Source: Polyangia bacterium
GTDB taxonomy: Bacteria > Myxococcota_A > Polyangia > Polyangiales > Polyangiaceae
NCBI GenBank assembly: GCA_030430975.1
Contig: JAUIKB010000329.1
Span: forward strand, 1-6,703
Length of the DNA stretch: 6,703 nt
Reading direction: 5' to 3'
Translations under genes and position numbers: made by a program
In this document: piece by piece, positions 1-6,438 of the stretch
How the letters are laid out: each line of letters starts with the position of its first letter
Position numbering within the stretch: the first letter of the stretch is position 1
The notes under the pieces: model-generated
Told to the model about the DNA's origin: nothing
Databases searched by the model: none
Seen by the model: only the letters and a program-made list of their open reading frames with translations

Positions 1-1717
1 CGCTTGTAATCCAGCTCGAGGCCGAGAACAGGAAGGGCGAGCTCGGCGACCGCCTCGAGGGCGGCCGTGTGACCGGCGAGACGTCCCTCGAGTGCACCCT
101 CGCCGGCGTGCTGGCCACGGGGGGCTTACCCCGAACCGCGGCCGTGAGGTCGACGATCATGTAGCTCGGGTTGGTGGAGGAAGCGCCGTTTTCGGAGGGA
201 AGCGGCGTGCACACGTGATGGCCTCGCGACCAACGGGCGTGCGTGAGCTTAGTGGGGTTGAGATCGTCGCCGACGTAGCTGGTCACCGCGACGTAGCGCT
301 GCGGCGGGCGCGTGAGCTTGGCGAATACCGCCATGTCACGCAGGCAGAGCTGGGGGCCGCTGGCGTCGGCTTTTACGTAGGGGTGTGACAGCGCAGAGTA
401 CTTCGCCAGATACCGCTTGAGGATCGCGTCGCGTCTGCCTTTGAGCACCCGATTGAGTTCGCGGCTGACGGCCGCGTCGAGGTCGCCGGTCGCTACCGCG
501 TGCTCGACGTGTTTGTCCGTGAATTCGGCGATGATCCTCGCCATCCAGGCGCCGTCGCGTTCGCTCATCGCGCCGAAAGCCGGGTTCGGATAACCGGGGC
601 GCCATTTGGCCGGCTTGAACGAAGCGACGTCATAGTAACCGAGCACCGTGCCCGTTTTTCCAAACCGGGCGCGGTCCCACGGGCGCTGCGGGATGCCCAG
701 CGTTACGAAGTCTTCGAGCAGAAACGGGATGTCCAGGTAGTAGGCGTGGCCGATGCGCCGCCCCATCATCGGTGGCTCCCAGATGCTGCCGAAGCAGTCA
801 CCGAAGTCGATGTAGTAGTGGCGCACGTAACCGCGATCGCCTTTGACCTTCACCCATGCTGCGAGCGTGTTCTGTTCCCGCGAGTCAAAGTGATTGGTCC
901 ACGCTGCCAACATGCGCGCGCCGCGAAGATCGCGCCGATCCTCGTGGTAGATGACGTCGTTGGGATCGTCGTTGCGGCGACGCTGGTACTTCCACGGCCC
1001 GATCGGCTTGCCGTCGATAAACAGACTGGCGTTGGCGCGATAGCGACCGTCTTTGAGGCGCATCGCCTTTTCAAAAATCGTGTCGAGGTGCTTTTGCTGT
1101 AGCGGCTCCTTGTCGCCTTCGTCGTTCTCTCCGGTCGCCTCCGGATCGATCGATAGGATGCTGCGTTTGAACTTCACGATGCGGTTGCAAGGCGTGAAGT
1201 ATCCAGCCGCGTGATACAGACGGGAGCCGATGACGTCGGCGGCGGTGGCACGCGCCCCCTGGACGACGCCGTCGAACTTCACCAAGTAGCGGTGCTCTCC
1301 GGCCTTGATCAAGAAGCCTGGATTGGCGCCGTTAGGCTTCGCGCCGGTGACGACCCAAGGGATGTTCGGGTCGATCGGCTTGGTGATGCACGAGCCGCGG
1401 GCCAGCTGAGCCGGTGTCATCGAGCCCTTGCCGATGCGATTGGTGAACCAGCTCGAGTCGGGGACCTCGTCTAGAGCGTTGACGTTGGTCGCCTCGCCCT
1501 TGGGATCGACAGCAAAGAACCGCGAGATCGGCCGGAAGATCATTTGGTTGGCGCCGTCCCAGGCGAACGGAGAGAAGTACTCTTCAGGCTCGTCGACGAC
1601 CGGTCGTCGATCCGGATCGCGCCACATCGGGTTCTTGAGTGGGAACTTTCCCGGCCCAGCGCCGCAACCGACAGTCGCGCTGAGCAGTAGAGCCGCGAGG
1701 AAGCGTGACGTCGCCAT
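1..1717 (-). CDS. Predicted lipoprotein with HipA/PI3-4-kinase-like motifs (3' end beyond window; probable frame change near the end)
   Basis: Starts at ATG 1717 and runs off the left edge. The start is well supported: GGGAGG lies six bases upstream (1724-1729), and the ATG shares its A with the stop of the preceding gene (TAATG). Residues 1-18 form a lipoprotein signal (basic N-terminus, LAALLLSATVGC, Cys18), so the protein is probably exported and lipid-anchored. The body has features of a protein-kinase-like fold: Lys147 in YLVKFD (beta-3-like), a helix around 157-172, HFDSREQN at 276-283 (H-x-D-x4-N, as in a catalytic loop) and HYYIDFG at 300-306 (metal-binding DFG-like). From memory, uncharacterised bacterial proteins share blocks such as the N-terminal DEVPDSSWFTNRIG (83-96) and LRGARMLAAW (264-273). 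Catalytic activity is inference. After codon 533, at a C6 run, the annotated frame becomes Ser/Pro/Arg-rich while the -1 frame reads a normal-looking Ala/Leu/Glu sequence, so the true C-terminus probably lies in that frame. Family assignment is moderate; gene reality is high. Confidence 0.85.
   Translation of the reverse strand, partial: MATSRFLAALLLSATVGCGAGPGKFPLKNPMWRDPDRRPVVDEPEEYFSPFAWDGANQMIFRPISRFFAVDPKGEATNVNALDEVPDSSWFTNRIGKGSMTPAQLARGSCITKPIDPNIPWVVTGAKPNGANPGFLIKAGEHRYLVKFDGVVQGARATAADVIGSRLYHAAGYFTPCNRIVKFKRSILSIDPEATGENDEGDKEPLQQKHLDTIFEKAMRLKDGRYRANASLFIDGKPIGPWKYQRRRNDDPNDVIYHEDRRDLRGARMLAAWTNHFDSREQNTLAAWVKVKGDRGYVRHYYIDFGDCFGSIWEPPMMGRRIGHAYYLDIPFLLEDFVTLGIPQRPWDRARFGKTGTVLGYYDVASFKPAKWRPGYPNPAFGAMSERDGAWMARIIAEFTDKHVEHAVATGDLDAAVSRELNRVLKGRRDAILKRYLAKYSALSHPYVKADASGPQLCLRDMAVFAKLTRPPQRYVAVTSYVGDDLNPTKLTHARWSRGHHVCTPLPSENGASSTNPSYMIVDLTAAVRGKPPVASTPARVHSRDVSPVTRPPSRRSPSSPFLFSASSWITS
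119..124 (-). other. C6 homopolymer at a probable frameshift
   Basis: On the coding strand codons 531-533 of the lipoprotein gene read AAG CCC CCC. Downstream, the original frame stays open to the window edge but encodes 11 Ser, 6 Pro and 5 Arg in 39 codons. The -1 frame from the same point (CGT GGC CAG CAC ...) encodes an Ala/Leu/Glu/Gly-rich stretch including HTAALEAVAELALP, which looks like ordinary protein. That second frame is closed by TAA (126-128) just upstream and has no ATG, GTG or TTG start before the edge, so it is more likely a continuation than a separate gene. One missing C in the run, real or a sequencing error, would explain this, as would slippage. Confidence 0.6.
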
Positions 1718-1729
1718 TAGAAGCCTCCC
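1717..1729 (-). promoter_or_regulatory. TAATG coupling and strong ribosome binding site for the lipoprotein gene
   Basis: The barrel gene's TAA (1719-1717) shares its last A with the ATG of the lipoprotein gene. GGGAGG at 1729-1724 lies inside the last codons of the barrel gene, six bases before the ATG. This fixes the lipoprotein start and implies coordinated expression of the two products. Confidence 0.85.
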
Positions 1730-3273
1730 GTGGTGCCGAAGACGAAGCGCAGGTTTTCCGGTTTGGCCCCTTCGTCGAAGGTGCTCGTGCCTGTCGCGAT
1801 CAACAACTCAAATGCGTGGTCCCGGGCGCCCAGCGTTCGGAAGCCGAAACCGAAGGAGTTCCTAAGCAGCTTGGTCTCGAAGCCGCTGAGGGCGCGGCCG
1901 AAGACATTGCCGATTTCGTAGGTAAGTTCGCCGTCGAGCCAAACCCACACCGGGTAGCGATACTCGAAGCGTGCGACGATCGAGCTCTTATCGACGAGCC
2001 GACCCTGCAGGAAACCCCGCATCGGACGGAAGCCACCCAGCACGACCTGTTCGGGCAGGGGAATGTCTGAGTCGCCGATCACGGGCGTAACGAAGTCGCT
2101 GATGAGGCTTAGCCCGACCACGCGCTGCCGGTCGTTTAAGTCGAAGTATCCGCCTAAGGTTGCGCCCCAGCGCAGCCAGGCCTGTCGCTCGCTGCCGCCG
2201 GGAGTGGTCGGGTTGGCCGGCGACAGATCGCTTGCCAATTCCCCGCGCCCCTGAAGGCGCAGCCCGCTGCCCGGCGGCTCCAAGAAATCGCTGCCCTCGT
2301 GAGGATCTTCCAGTCGTCTGCGCATGCGCGTGTCCACCGAGGCCCGCATCGTCGTGAACGCGATGGTGTAGCCGTCGGCGAACCCTGGTGGTTCCGGGTA
2401 GCGCCCGGCGGCGATGGCTTCGGACACCTGCTGTTCGTCCCGGTCCGGGGAAGCGTCAAACGTCGAGTGCCGAACACCCATTTGGCTGTGGAACCGGCTG
2501 CTGCGCCACAGTCTGCGATTGTACTTGAATGCGCCCTCGATAGTGTCGCGCCCGTAGTCGGCTTCTCGTGAGCCAGACGACGGACCAAAACCGTGGAACA
2601 CCCAGTCCGGACGGCGCGAGAAAAACCCCCGTAACGCGATCGTCTCGTGGCGGCTCACGCGGACGCGATTCGCTAGGCTAGCTTCGAGCCAATCCAACCC
2701 GCCGGTGGCAACGCGAGCGCGGAGGCTGTTGTTTTCGGCGAGGAACTCGTCCCAGAACATGTACAAACCGACGCTGGTTTGAAAGCCGAAGTCGATCAAT
2801 GCGGTCGGTACAACACCGACGCGCTTTTCCTTACCGAACGTGAAAAAGTCAGCGATCAACGTCGGCCAGTTATTCTGCTCCGCTGTGGTCGTGAGCCAGC
2901 CAAGCGGACGTCGGACTACATATTCCGACACGAGGTATGCCGGGGCCAACGCGACGCGGGGCACCCAGATCAACACGTCGCCGGCCGTTGTCGGTTCTGG
3001 GCGTCCGTCGTAGTCCGGCACTGGTCGATCCTCCGCTCCGAGGTCGGGTTCATCGGTGACGGCCGGGTAGGGTGTGCGCTCGCCGGGCTCGCCTTCGCGG
3101 GGGGCATTGCCGTCTTCAAACGGCGGAGCGGCTGGGTCTTCCCCGGGCGACGCCGTCGCGGGTGAAGCTGGCTGTTTCGCTTTAGACTGCGGGTGTGGCG
3201 CCGCCCCTAGGGCGACCGCCGTGAGTCCGACCGAGGCATGGATCGCGAGTCGGATCGACCAACGGTGAATCAC
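1717..3273 (-). CDS. Omp85/BamA-like outer-membrane beta-barrel protein lacking POTRA domains
   Basis: 518 residues. The start is GTG 3273, overlapping the upstream kbl stop as GTGA; no clear Shine-Dalgarno is visible, so translation probably depends on coupling. Residues 1-25 are a signal peptide (HRWSIR, then a hydrophobic stretch ending ALGAA). Residues about 26-98 are Pro/Glu/Asp/Gly-rich and look disordered, in the place where POTRA domains would sit. The rest alternates polar and aromatic/hydrophobic residues as barrel strands do. The C-terminal third carries the Omp85 signature: VVLGGFRPMRGF at 410-421, matching the conserved (V/I)RG(F/Y) loop motif, then FEYRYPVWVWLDGELTYEIG around 436-455. 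The last residue is Phe, as in outer-membrane beta-signals. Likely an outer-membrane pore or assembly/export channel; the substrate is unknown. It is followed without a gap by the kinase-like lipoprotein, which suggests a partnership. The barrel call is strong; the exact subfamily is uncertain. Confidence 0.85.
   Translation of the reverse strand: MIHRWSIRLAIHASVGLTAVALGAAPHPQSKAKQPASPATASPGEDPAAPPFEDGNAPREGEPGERTPYPAVTDEPDLGAEDRPVPDYDGRPEPTTAGDVLIWVPRVALAPAYLVSEYVVRRPLGWLTTTAEQNNWPTLIADFFTFGKEKRVGVVPTALIDFGFQTSVGLYMFWDEFLAENNSLRARVATGGLDWLEASLANRVRVSRHETIALRGFFSRRPDWVFHGFGPSSGSREADYGRDTIEGAFKYNRRLWRSSRFHSQMGVRHSTFDASPDRDEQQVSEAIAAGRYPEPPGFADGYTIAFTTMRASVDTRMRRRLEDPHEGSDFLEPPGSGLRLQGRGELASDLSPANPTTPGGSERQAWLRWGATLGGYFDLNDRQRVVGLSLISDFVTPVIGDSDIPLPEQVVLGGFRPMRGFLQGRLVDKSSIVARFEYRYPVWVWLDGELTYEIGNVFGRALSGFETKLLRNSFGFGFRTLGARDHAFELLIATGTSTFDEGAKPENLRFVFGTTGGF
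3270..3273 (-). promoter_or_regulatory. GTGA stop/start overlap coupling kbl and the barrel gene
   Basis: The kbl stop TGA (3272-3270) overlaps the GTG start (3273-3271) of the barrel gene by the usual four-base arrangement. No convincing Shine-Dalgarno precedes the GTG, so reinitiation by ribosomes finishing kbl is the likely way in. Confidence 0.8.
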
Positions 3274-4460
3274 GAACGAAGCACGCCCAGTTCGCGGCCG
3301 CGCTTCGCAAACGCGGTCACAGCGCGATCGATGTGCTCGGGTTGGTGTTCGGCCGATAGCTGCACCCGAATTCGAGCCTCACCCTTCGGAACGACCGGAT
3401 AGCTGAAGCCGATCACGTAGATGCCATCCTCGAGGACGGCTGCCGCCAGGTTCTGCGCCAGCTGAGCGTCACCGATCATGATCGGCACGATCGGATGAAA
3501 GCCGTCCTTTACGGTGAAGCCGGCCGCGCGGACGCCCTCACGGAATCGCTTCGCGTTCTGCATCACGCGTTCGCGCAGCTCCCCGCTAGTCGACAGGATC
3601 TCGAAGACCTTCAGACTCGCATGAGTGATCGCGGGCGCCAGCGTGTTCGAGAACAGGTACGGCCGCGACCGCTGTCGCAGGAGATCGACGATCGCCTGCC
3701 GTCCTGTCGTGAAGCCTCCACTGGCGCCGCCGAGCGCTTTGCCGAGCGTGCTAGTCAGGATGTCGATGCGATCCAGCACGCCGCAATGCTCCGGCGTCCC
3801 GCGGCCGGTTTGGCCGATGAAGCCGGTGGCGTGGGAGTCGTCGACCATCACCATCGCGTCGTACCGCTCAGCCAGATCGCAAATCGAGTCGAGCTTGGCC
3901 AGATAGCCGTCCATGCTGAACACACCGTCGGTGGCTATGAGGCGGAGTCGCTGGTCCTGCGACTTTTTGAGGCACTCTTCGAGCGCACCCATGTCGTTGT
4001 TGGCGTACCGATGTCGAGCGGCTTTGCAGAGGCGCACACCGTCAATGATCGAGGCGTGGTTCAGAGCATCGCTAATGATCGCGTCTTCAGGGCCGAGTAG
4101 CGTTTCAAATAGGCCTGCATTTGCGTCAAAGCACGACGAGTAGAGAATCGTGTCTTCGGTTCCGAAAAACTGCGAGACGCGTTTTTCGAGCTGTTTGTGA
4201 ATGTCCTGAGTTCCACAGATGAAGCGCACGCTGCTCATCCCGAAGCCGTGCGAATCGAGTCCAGCCTTGGCGGCCGCGATCACGTCAGCATTCGACGACA
4301 GGCCCAGGTAATTGTTGGCGCAAAAGTTGAGCACCTCCGCTCCGCCGCTCACCACTGAGGCCGACTGCGGCGTAGTGATGATGCGCTCGTCTTTGTACAG
4401 TCCGGCCTCGCGGATACCGGCCAGCTCGGCTTCGAAAATCGTCTTCGCGCGGTCGTACAT
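3270..4460 (-). CDS. kbl: Glycine C-acetyltransferase (2-amino-3-ketobutyrate CoA ligase)
   Basis: 396 residues, close to the roughly 398 of E. coli Kbl, and full length. It is a PLP-dependent alpha-oxoamine synthase (fold type I aminotransferase family) that cleaves 2-amino-3-ketobutyrate with CoA to glycine and acetyl-CoA in the cytoplasm. Visible landmarks: LNFCANNYLGLS (44-55), the substrate-binding N-terminal signature; GFGMSSVRFICGTQ (72-85); SDALNHASIIDG (130-141) with His134/135-region PLP stacking; VMVDDSHATGF (204-214) with the Asp and His that contact PLP; and TSTLGKALGG (236-245), where Lys241 should form the Schiff base. It starts 17 bases after the tdh stop with only a weak GAG-type ribosome site. 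The adjacent dehydrogenase supports Kbl over its relatives 8-amino-7-oxononanoate synthase (BioF), 5-aminolevulinate synthase and serine palmitoyltransferase, as does the MSSVRFICGTQ block. Confidence 0.95.
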   Translation of the reverse strand: MYDRAKTIFEAELAGIREAGLYKDERIITTPQSASVVSGGAEVLNFCANNYLGLSSNADVIAAAKAGLDSHGFGMSSVRFICGTQDIHKQLEKRVSQFFGTEDTILYSSCFDANAGLFETLLGPEDAIISDALNHASIIDGVRLCKAARHRYANNDMGALEECLKKSQDQRLRLIATDGVFSMDGYLAKLDSICDLAERYDAMVMVDDSHATGFIGQTGRGTPEHCGVLDRIDILTSTLGKALGGASGGFTTGRQAIVDLLRQRSRPYLFSNTLAPAITHASLKVFEILSTSGELRERVMQNAKRFREGVRAAGFTVKDGFHPIVPIMIGDAQLAQNLAAAVLEDGIYVIGFSYPVVPKGEARIRVQLSAEHQPEHIDRAVTAFAKRGRELGVLRS

Positions 4461-4477
4461 GGCTTTGCTCGTGTGGG

Positions 4478-5653
4478 CTACTGGTCGAAACGGAACACGA
4501 CCTTGGGGAACTCCATGATCGCTTTCTCGAAGGATTCCGGTGTGAACGAGTCGAAGTCAATGATCGGACCGTCGCCGCCGTTGAGGATGACCTCCCACAC
4601 CAGATCGTGAATGTTGGGATCGCGGCCCTCCAGCAAGTGCCGCGTGATGTGCCATGTCTCCCAGATCCGACGGCCGATGACGCTGTGCATGTTGATGCCG
4701 TCAACGATTACTCGATCGAAACTCTCGATGATGGCGTCGCCGCTCTTGAGGCCGAACAAGATGACGTCGCCGCCGCGCCGCACGCAGTGAATGGCGTTGT
4801 TCACGGACGCGTTCACGCCGCTCATCTCGAGCACGACATCGACGCCGACCCCGTCGGTTGCGCGCCGGACCTCCGCTGCCAGCTCGGGGTCATGGGCGTA
4901 GTCCGTGGCGCCGGGGCGAGGCGAGAGCACCACGTCAGCGCCGAGGCGCTGAGCCATTTCGGCGTGACGTTTCACCGGCTCGATGCCGATGACGAACGAA
5001 GCACCCAGCGCTTTGGAGATGGCGACCGCGAACAGCCCGATGGTGCCGCAGCCCACAATCGCCACGCGTTTGCCGCGCAGATTCACTTTGGTACATGCGT
5101 GCACGGCGTTGCCGAACGGTTCTTGAACGGCGGCGACCTCGGGACGGATGTTGTCGGTGTTCGTGCGCCAGAGCACTTTGGCCGGAAGCTTCACGTATTC
5201 GGCGAAAGCCCCGTCGTAGGAGATACCGATGATCAAATCGTCGGCGCACACGTAGGCATCGCCCACGCGGCACTGGTGACACGCCCCGCAGTAAATGTGG
5301 CTCTCGGCGGAGACGAGATCCCCGACCTCGAGTCCAAAGGTCCGGCGCGCGTCGCTCCCAACGTCGACCACTTCGCCGAACAGCTCGTGACCGATGATCC
5401 GCACGTCCCGCGCGCTCCGGGATTGCTTGGCCTCCGCGTCGAGCGAGCCGTAGATCATGTCTTTGAACGCTCGCCGAAACCAAATCCCGCGGTCGCTTCC
5501 GCAGAACCCGACGTAGCGTGGCCGAATGAGCACGCGGGTCCGGTCGTGGTAGTCCGCCCGTTCGTCGAGCGTGACGCGGTTCACGTCGGCCATGCGCAGC
5601 CCTTTGGTCGATTCCCAGGGATCGAGACTGCGATCGTAGACGAGCGCCTTCAT
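4478..5653 (-). CDS. tdh: L-threonine 3-dehydrogenase-like zinc-dependent alcohol dehydrogenase
   Basis: 391 residues from the chosen ATG 5653 (MKALVYD, the usual opening of this family, preceded by GGGTGA); an in-frame ATG at 5665 would add four residues and has no better ribosome site. Medium-chain dehydrogenase with NAD+, predicted to oxidise threonine to 2-amino-3-ketobutyrate. Landmarks: catalytic-zinc residues Cys51 (GFCGSD) and His89-Glu90 (GHELFGEVV); four structural-zinc cysteines 122, 125, 128 and 136; EPFGNAVHA around 178-186, typical of Tdh; Rossmann motif GCGTIG (201-206); Glu225 at the end of the second strand, favouring NAD over NADP. GRRIWETWHI resembles the E. coli Tdh GREMFETWYK block. 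It is about 50 residues longer than E. coli Tdh (341), partly through extra residues between Cys51 and His89. Other polyol or aldehyde dehydrogenases of the family are possible, but the kbl neighbour makes threonine the best guess. Confidence 0.88.
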   Translation of the reverse strand: MKALVYDRSLDPWESTKGLRMADVNRVTLDERADYHDRTRVLIRPRYVGFCGSDRGIWFRRAFKDMIYGSLDAEAKQSRSARDVRIIGHELFGEVVDVGSDARRTFGLEVGDLVSAESHIYCGACHQCRVGDAYVCADDLIIGISYDGAFAEYVKLPAKVLWRTNTDNIRPEVAAVQEPFGNAVHACTKVNLRGKRVAIVGCGTIGLFAVAISKALGASFVIGIEPVKRHAEMAQRLGADVVLSPRPGATDYAHDPELAAEVRRATDGVGVDVVLEMSGVNASVNNAIHCVRRGGDVILFGLKSGDAIIESFDRVIVDGINMHSVIGRRIWETWHITRHLLEGRDPNIHDLVWEVILNGGDGPIIDFDSFTPESFEKAIMEFPKVVFRFDQ

Positions 5654-5677
5654 GGTTTCACCCATGGACGCCCAATA

Positions 5678-5714
5678 CGCCGAACGGCGGGTGGCCGCAA
5701 AGGCGGAAAACCGC
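5678..5714 (-). promoter_or_regulatory. Two short dyads upstream of tdh (possible operator or leader structures)
   Basis: Within the spacer before tdh, CGCCG-AA-CGGCG (5678-5689) is a near-perfect dyad 12 bases before ATG 5665 and 24 before ATG 5653. GCGG-AAAA-CCGC (5703-5714) is a second one. The tdh promoter should be in or near this spacer, so either could be a regulator site or an mRNA hairpin. No convincing sigma-70 -35/-10 pair was found. Dyads this short arise by chance in GC-rich DNA, so confidence is low. Confidence 0.3.
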
Positions 5715-5740
5715 TGCTATCGCGATCGCGTGGCCAGCTA

Positions 5741-5756
5741 CCCCGCTCCGACGGGG
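5741..5756 (-). terminator. Possible hairpin terminator after the SH3-like lipoprotein gene
   Basis: CCCCG and CGGGG can pair around a six-base loop, starting about seven bases after the lipoprotein stop codon. There is no T run behind it, so it is not a classical intrinsic terminator; it could stabilise the 3' end or act with Rho. Confidence 0.35.
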
Positions 5757-5763
5757 CGACGGA

Positions 5764-6432
5764 CTACTTCTTGCTGCCGGGCTTGGGGCGGCCGCCGGGC
5801 GGCGCGGGAATCGTCTTGCGGGTCGTGATCACGCGGATTTTCTTGGTGGTGTCGACTTTGGCTGTCTTTTCGTCCGGCTTTTTCTCGACGGGCTTTTTCT
5901 CGTCGACCTTGGCGACCTTCTCGTCGGGCTTTTTCTCGTCGACCTTCGCCACCGTCTTCGTTGTGGTGGTGGTCGTCGTCGTGGTCGTCGCCACTTCGCT
6001 GCCCGAGGAGTCAGATTCGTCGACCTCTTGAACCTCGGTGTCGAGGTGGGCCTTTTGGACCCAGCCCGACTTCTTGTCCGATCCGGTCGGTGGGAACTCG
6101 ACGAACATGTAGTTGCCCATGCTCGCCACCCGCTTCACCAGCGCGTCCTTTTTGAGCGTGGTGATCGGTGTGGTCGTGGTGTCCGCGTCCGGGTACACCT
6201 TCAGCTCTTCCGCCTTTACCTTGACGGCGCCGGTTTCCTCGGTCTCTTTGTCCGCGTAGCGCTTGACCTCGACGGCAGCGGTAGGCGTGGTCGGCTCCGC
6301 CTCCACGGTGGCCGCAGGCGTCTCTTCGACGGGCTCAGGTGGGGGCGCTTCTTCCTTCTTTTTGCATGCGAGCAGCGCGCCGATCACCATCGCGGCGCAC
6401 GCCGCGGTTTGAAAGTTGGTAGCTTTAGCCAT
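5764..6432 (-). CDS. Lipoprotein with SH3-like domain and repetitive Thr and Lys/Pro tail
   Basis: 222 residues. ATG 6432 is chosen over an upstream in-frame ATG (6459) because a perfect AGGAGG lies six bases before it and a lipoprotein signal follows directly: MAKATN, a hydrophobic stretch, then LLAC with Cys23. The +2 residue is Lys, so outer-membrane sorting is plausible. Layout: Lys/Glu/Pro/Ala/Thr-rich linker (24-68); a compact region (about 69-132) with LKVYPDADTTTTPITTLKK and GWVQKAHL, resembling a bacterial SH3 (SH3b) domain, a fold often found in envelope proteins that bind peptidoglycan or peptides; an acidic Ser/Asp/Glu linker; ten threonines (149-158); a Lys-rich repeat (161-193) based on VAKVDEKKPDEK; and a basic Pro-rich end. 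Specific function is not recognised; a wall-contacting envelope role is inference. It is separated from tdh by about 100 bp with hairpins and is probably its own transcription unit. Confidence 0.85.
   Translation of the reverse strand: MAKATNFQTAACAAMVIGALLACKKKEEAPPPEPVEETPAATVEAEPTTPTAAVEVKRYADKETEETGAVKVKAEELKVYPDADTTTTPITTLKKDALVKRVASMGNYMFVEFPPTGSDKKSGWVQKAHLDTEVQEVDESDSSGSEVATTTTTTTTTTKTVAKVDEKKPDEKVAKVDEKKPVEKKPDEKTAKVDTTKKIRVITTRKTIPAPPGGRPKPGSKK
5876..5950 (-). repeat. In-gene tandem repeat encoding KVDEKKPDEK-type units
   Basis: A 20-base block on the plus strand (5891-5910) recurs exactly 36 bases later (5927-5946), and a shorter, slightly changed copy begins at 5876. In protein terms this is the 12-residue unit VAKVDEKKPDEK followed by a varied second copy and a shortened third. 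The near-identical DNA suggests recent duplication or unequal recombination rather than only amino-acid bias. The tail length may vary between strains. Confidence 0.8.
5959..5988 (-). repeat. Ten consecutive threonine codons (ACN microsatellite)
   Basis: Thirty bases encode ten Thr residues with mixed ACG, ACC and ACA codons. Mixed codons point to selection for threonine as well as replication slippage. The run separates the SH3-like domain from the Lys-rich tail and could be a flexible or glycosylated linker (inference). Confidence 0.85.
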
Positions 6433-6438
6433 CCAGGG

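Noticed and set aside
500..1102. A 200-codon plus-strand open frame
   Set aside because: It is antisense to the kinase-like lipoprotein gene, whose motifs, lipobox and ribosome site are clear on the minus strand; it has no recognisable motif of its own.
2154..2588. A 144-codon minus-strand frame inside the barrel gene
   Set aside because: It is Arg/Ser/Pro-rich out-of-frame sequence within the Omp85-like gene, with no domain or ribosome site.
3495..4100. A 201-codon plus-strand open frame
   Set aside because: It lies opposite kbl, which is full length with all catalytic motifs; long antisense frames are common in GC-rich genes.
5723..5730. GCGATCGC palindrome (also at 833-840), similar to the cyanobacterial HIP1 octamer
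   Set aside because: Only two copies occur, and the gene content does not suggest a cyanobacterium; GATC-containing palindromes can occur by chance in this GC-rich DNA.
5876..5988. Possible CRISPR-like or intergenic repeat array
   Set aside because: The repeats are in frame within the lipoprotein gene, encode Thr and Lys/Asp/Glu/Pro runs, and have no spacer organisation.
4607..6031. A 474-codon open frame on the plus strand
   Set aside because: It is antisense to tdh and the end of the SH3-like lipoprotein gene, both strongly supported. Its His/Asp/Val-rich composition and poly-Val stretch are simply the complement of the real codons, including the poly-Thr run.
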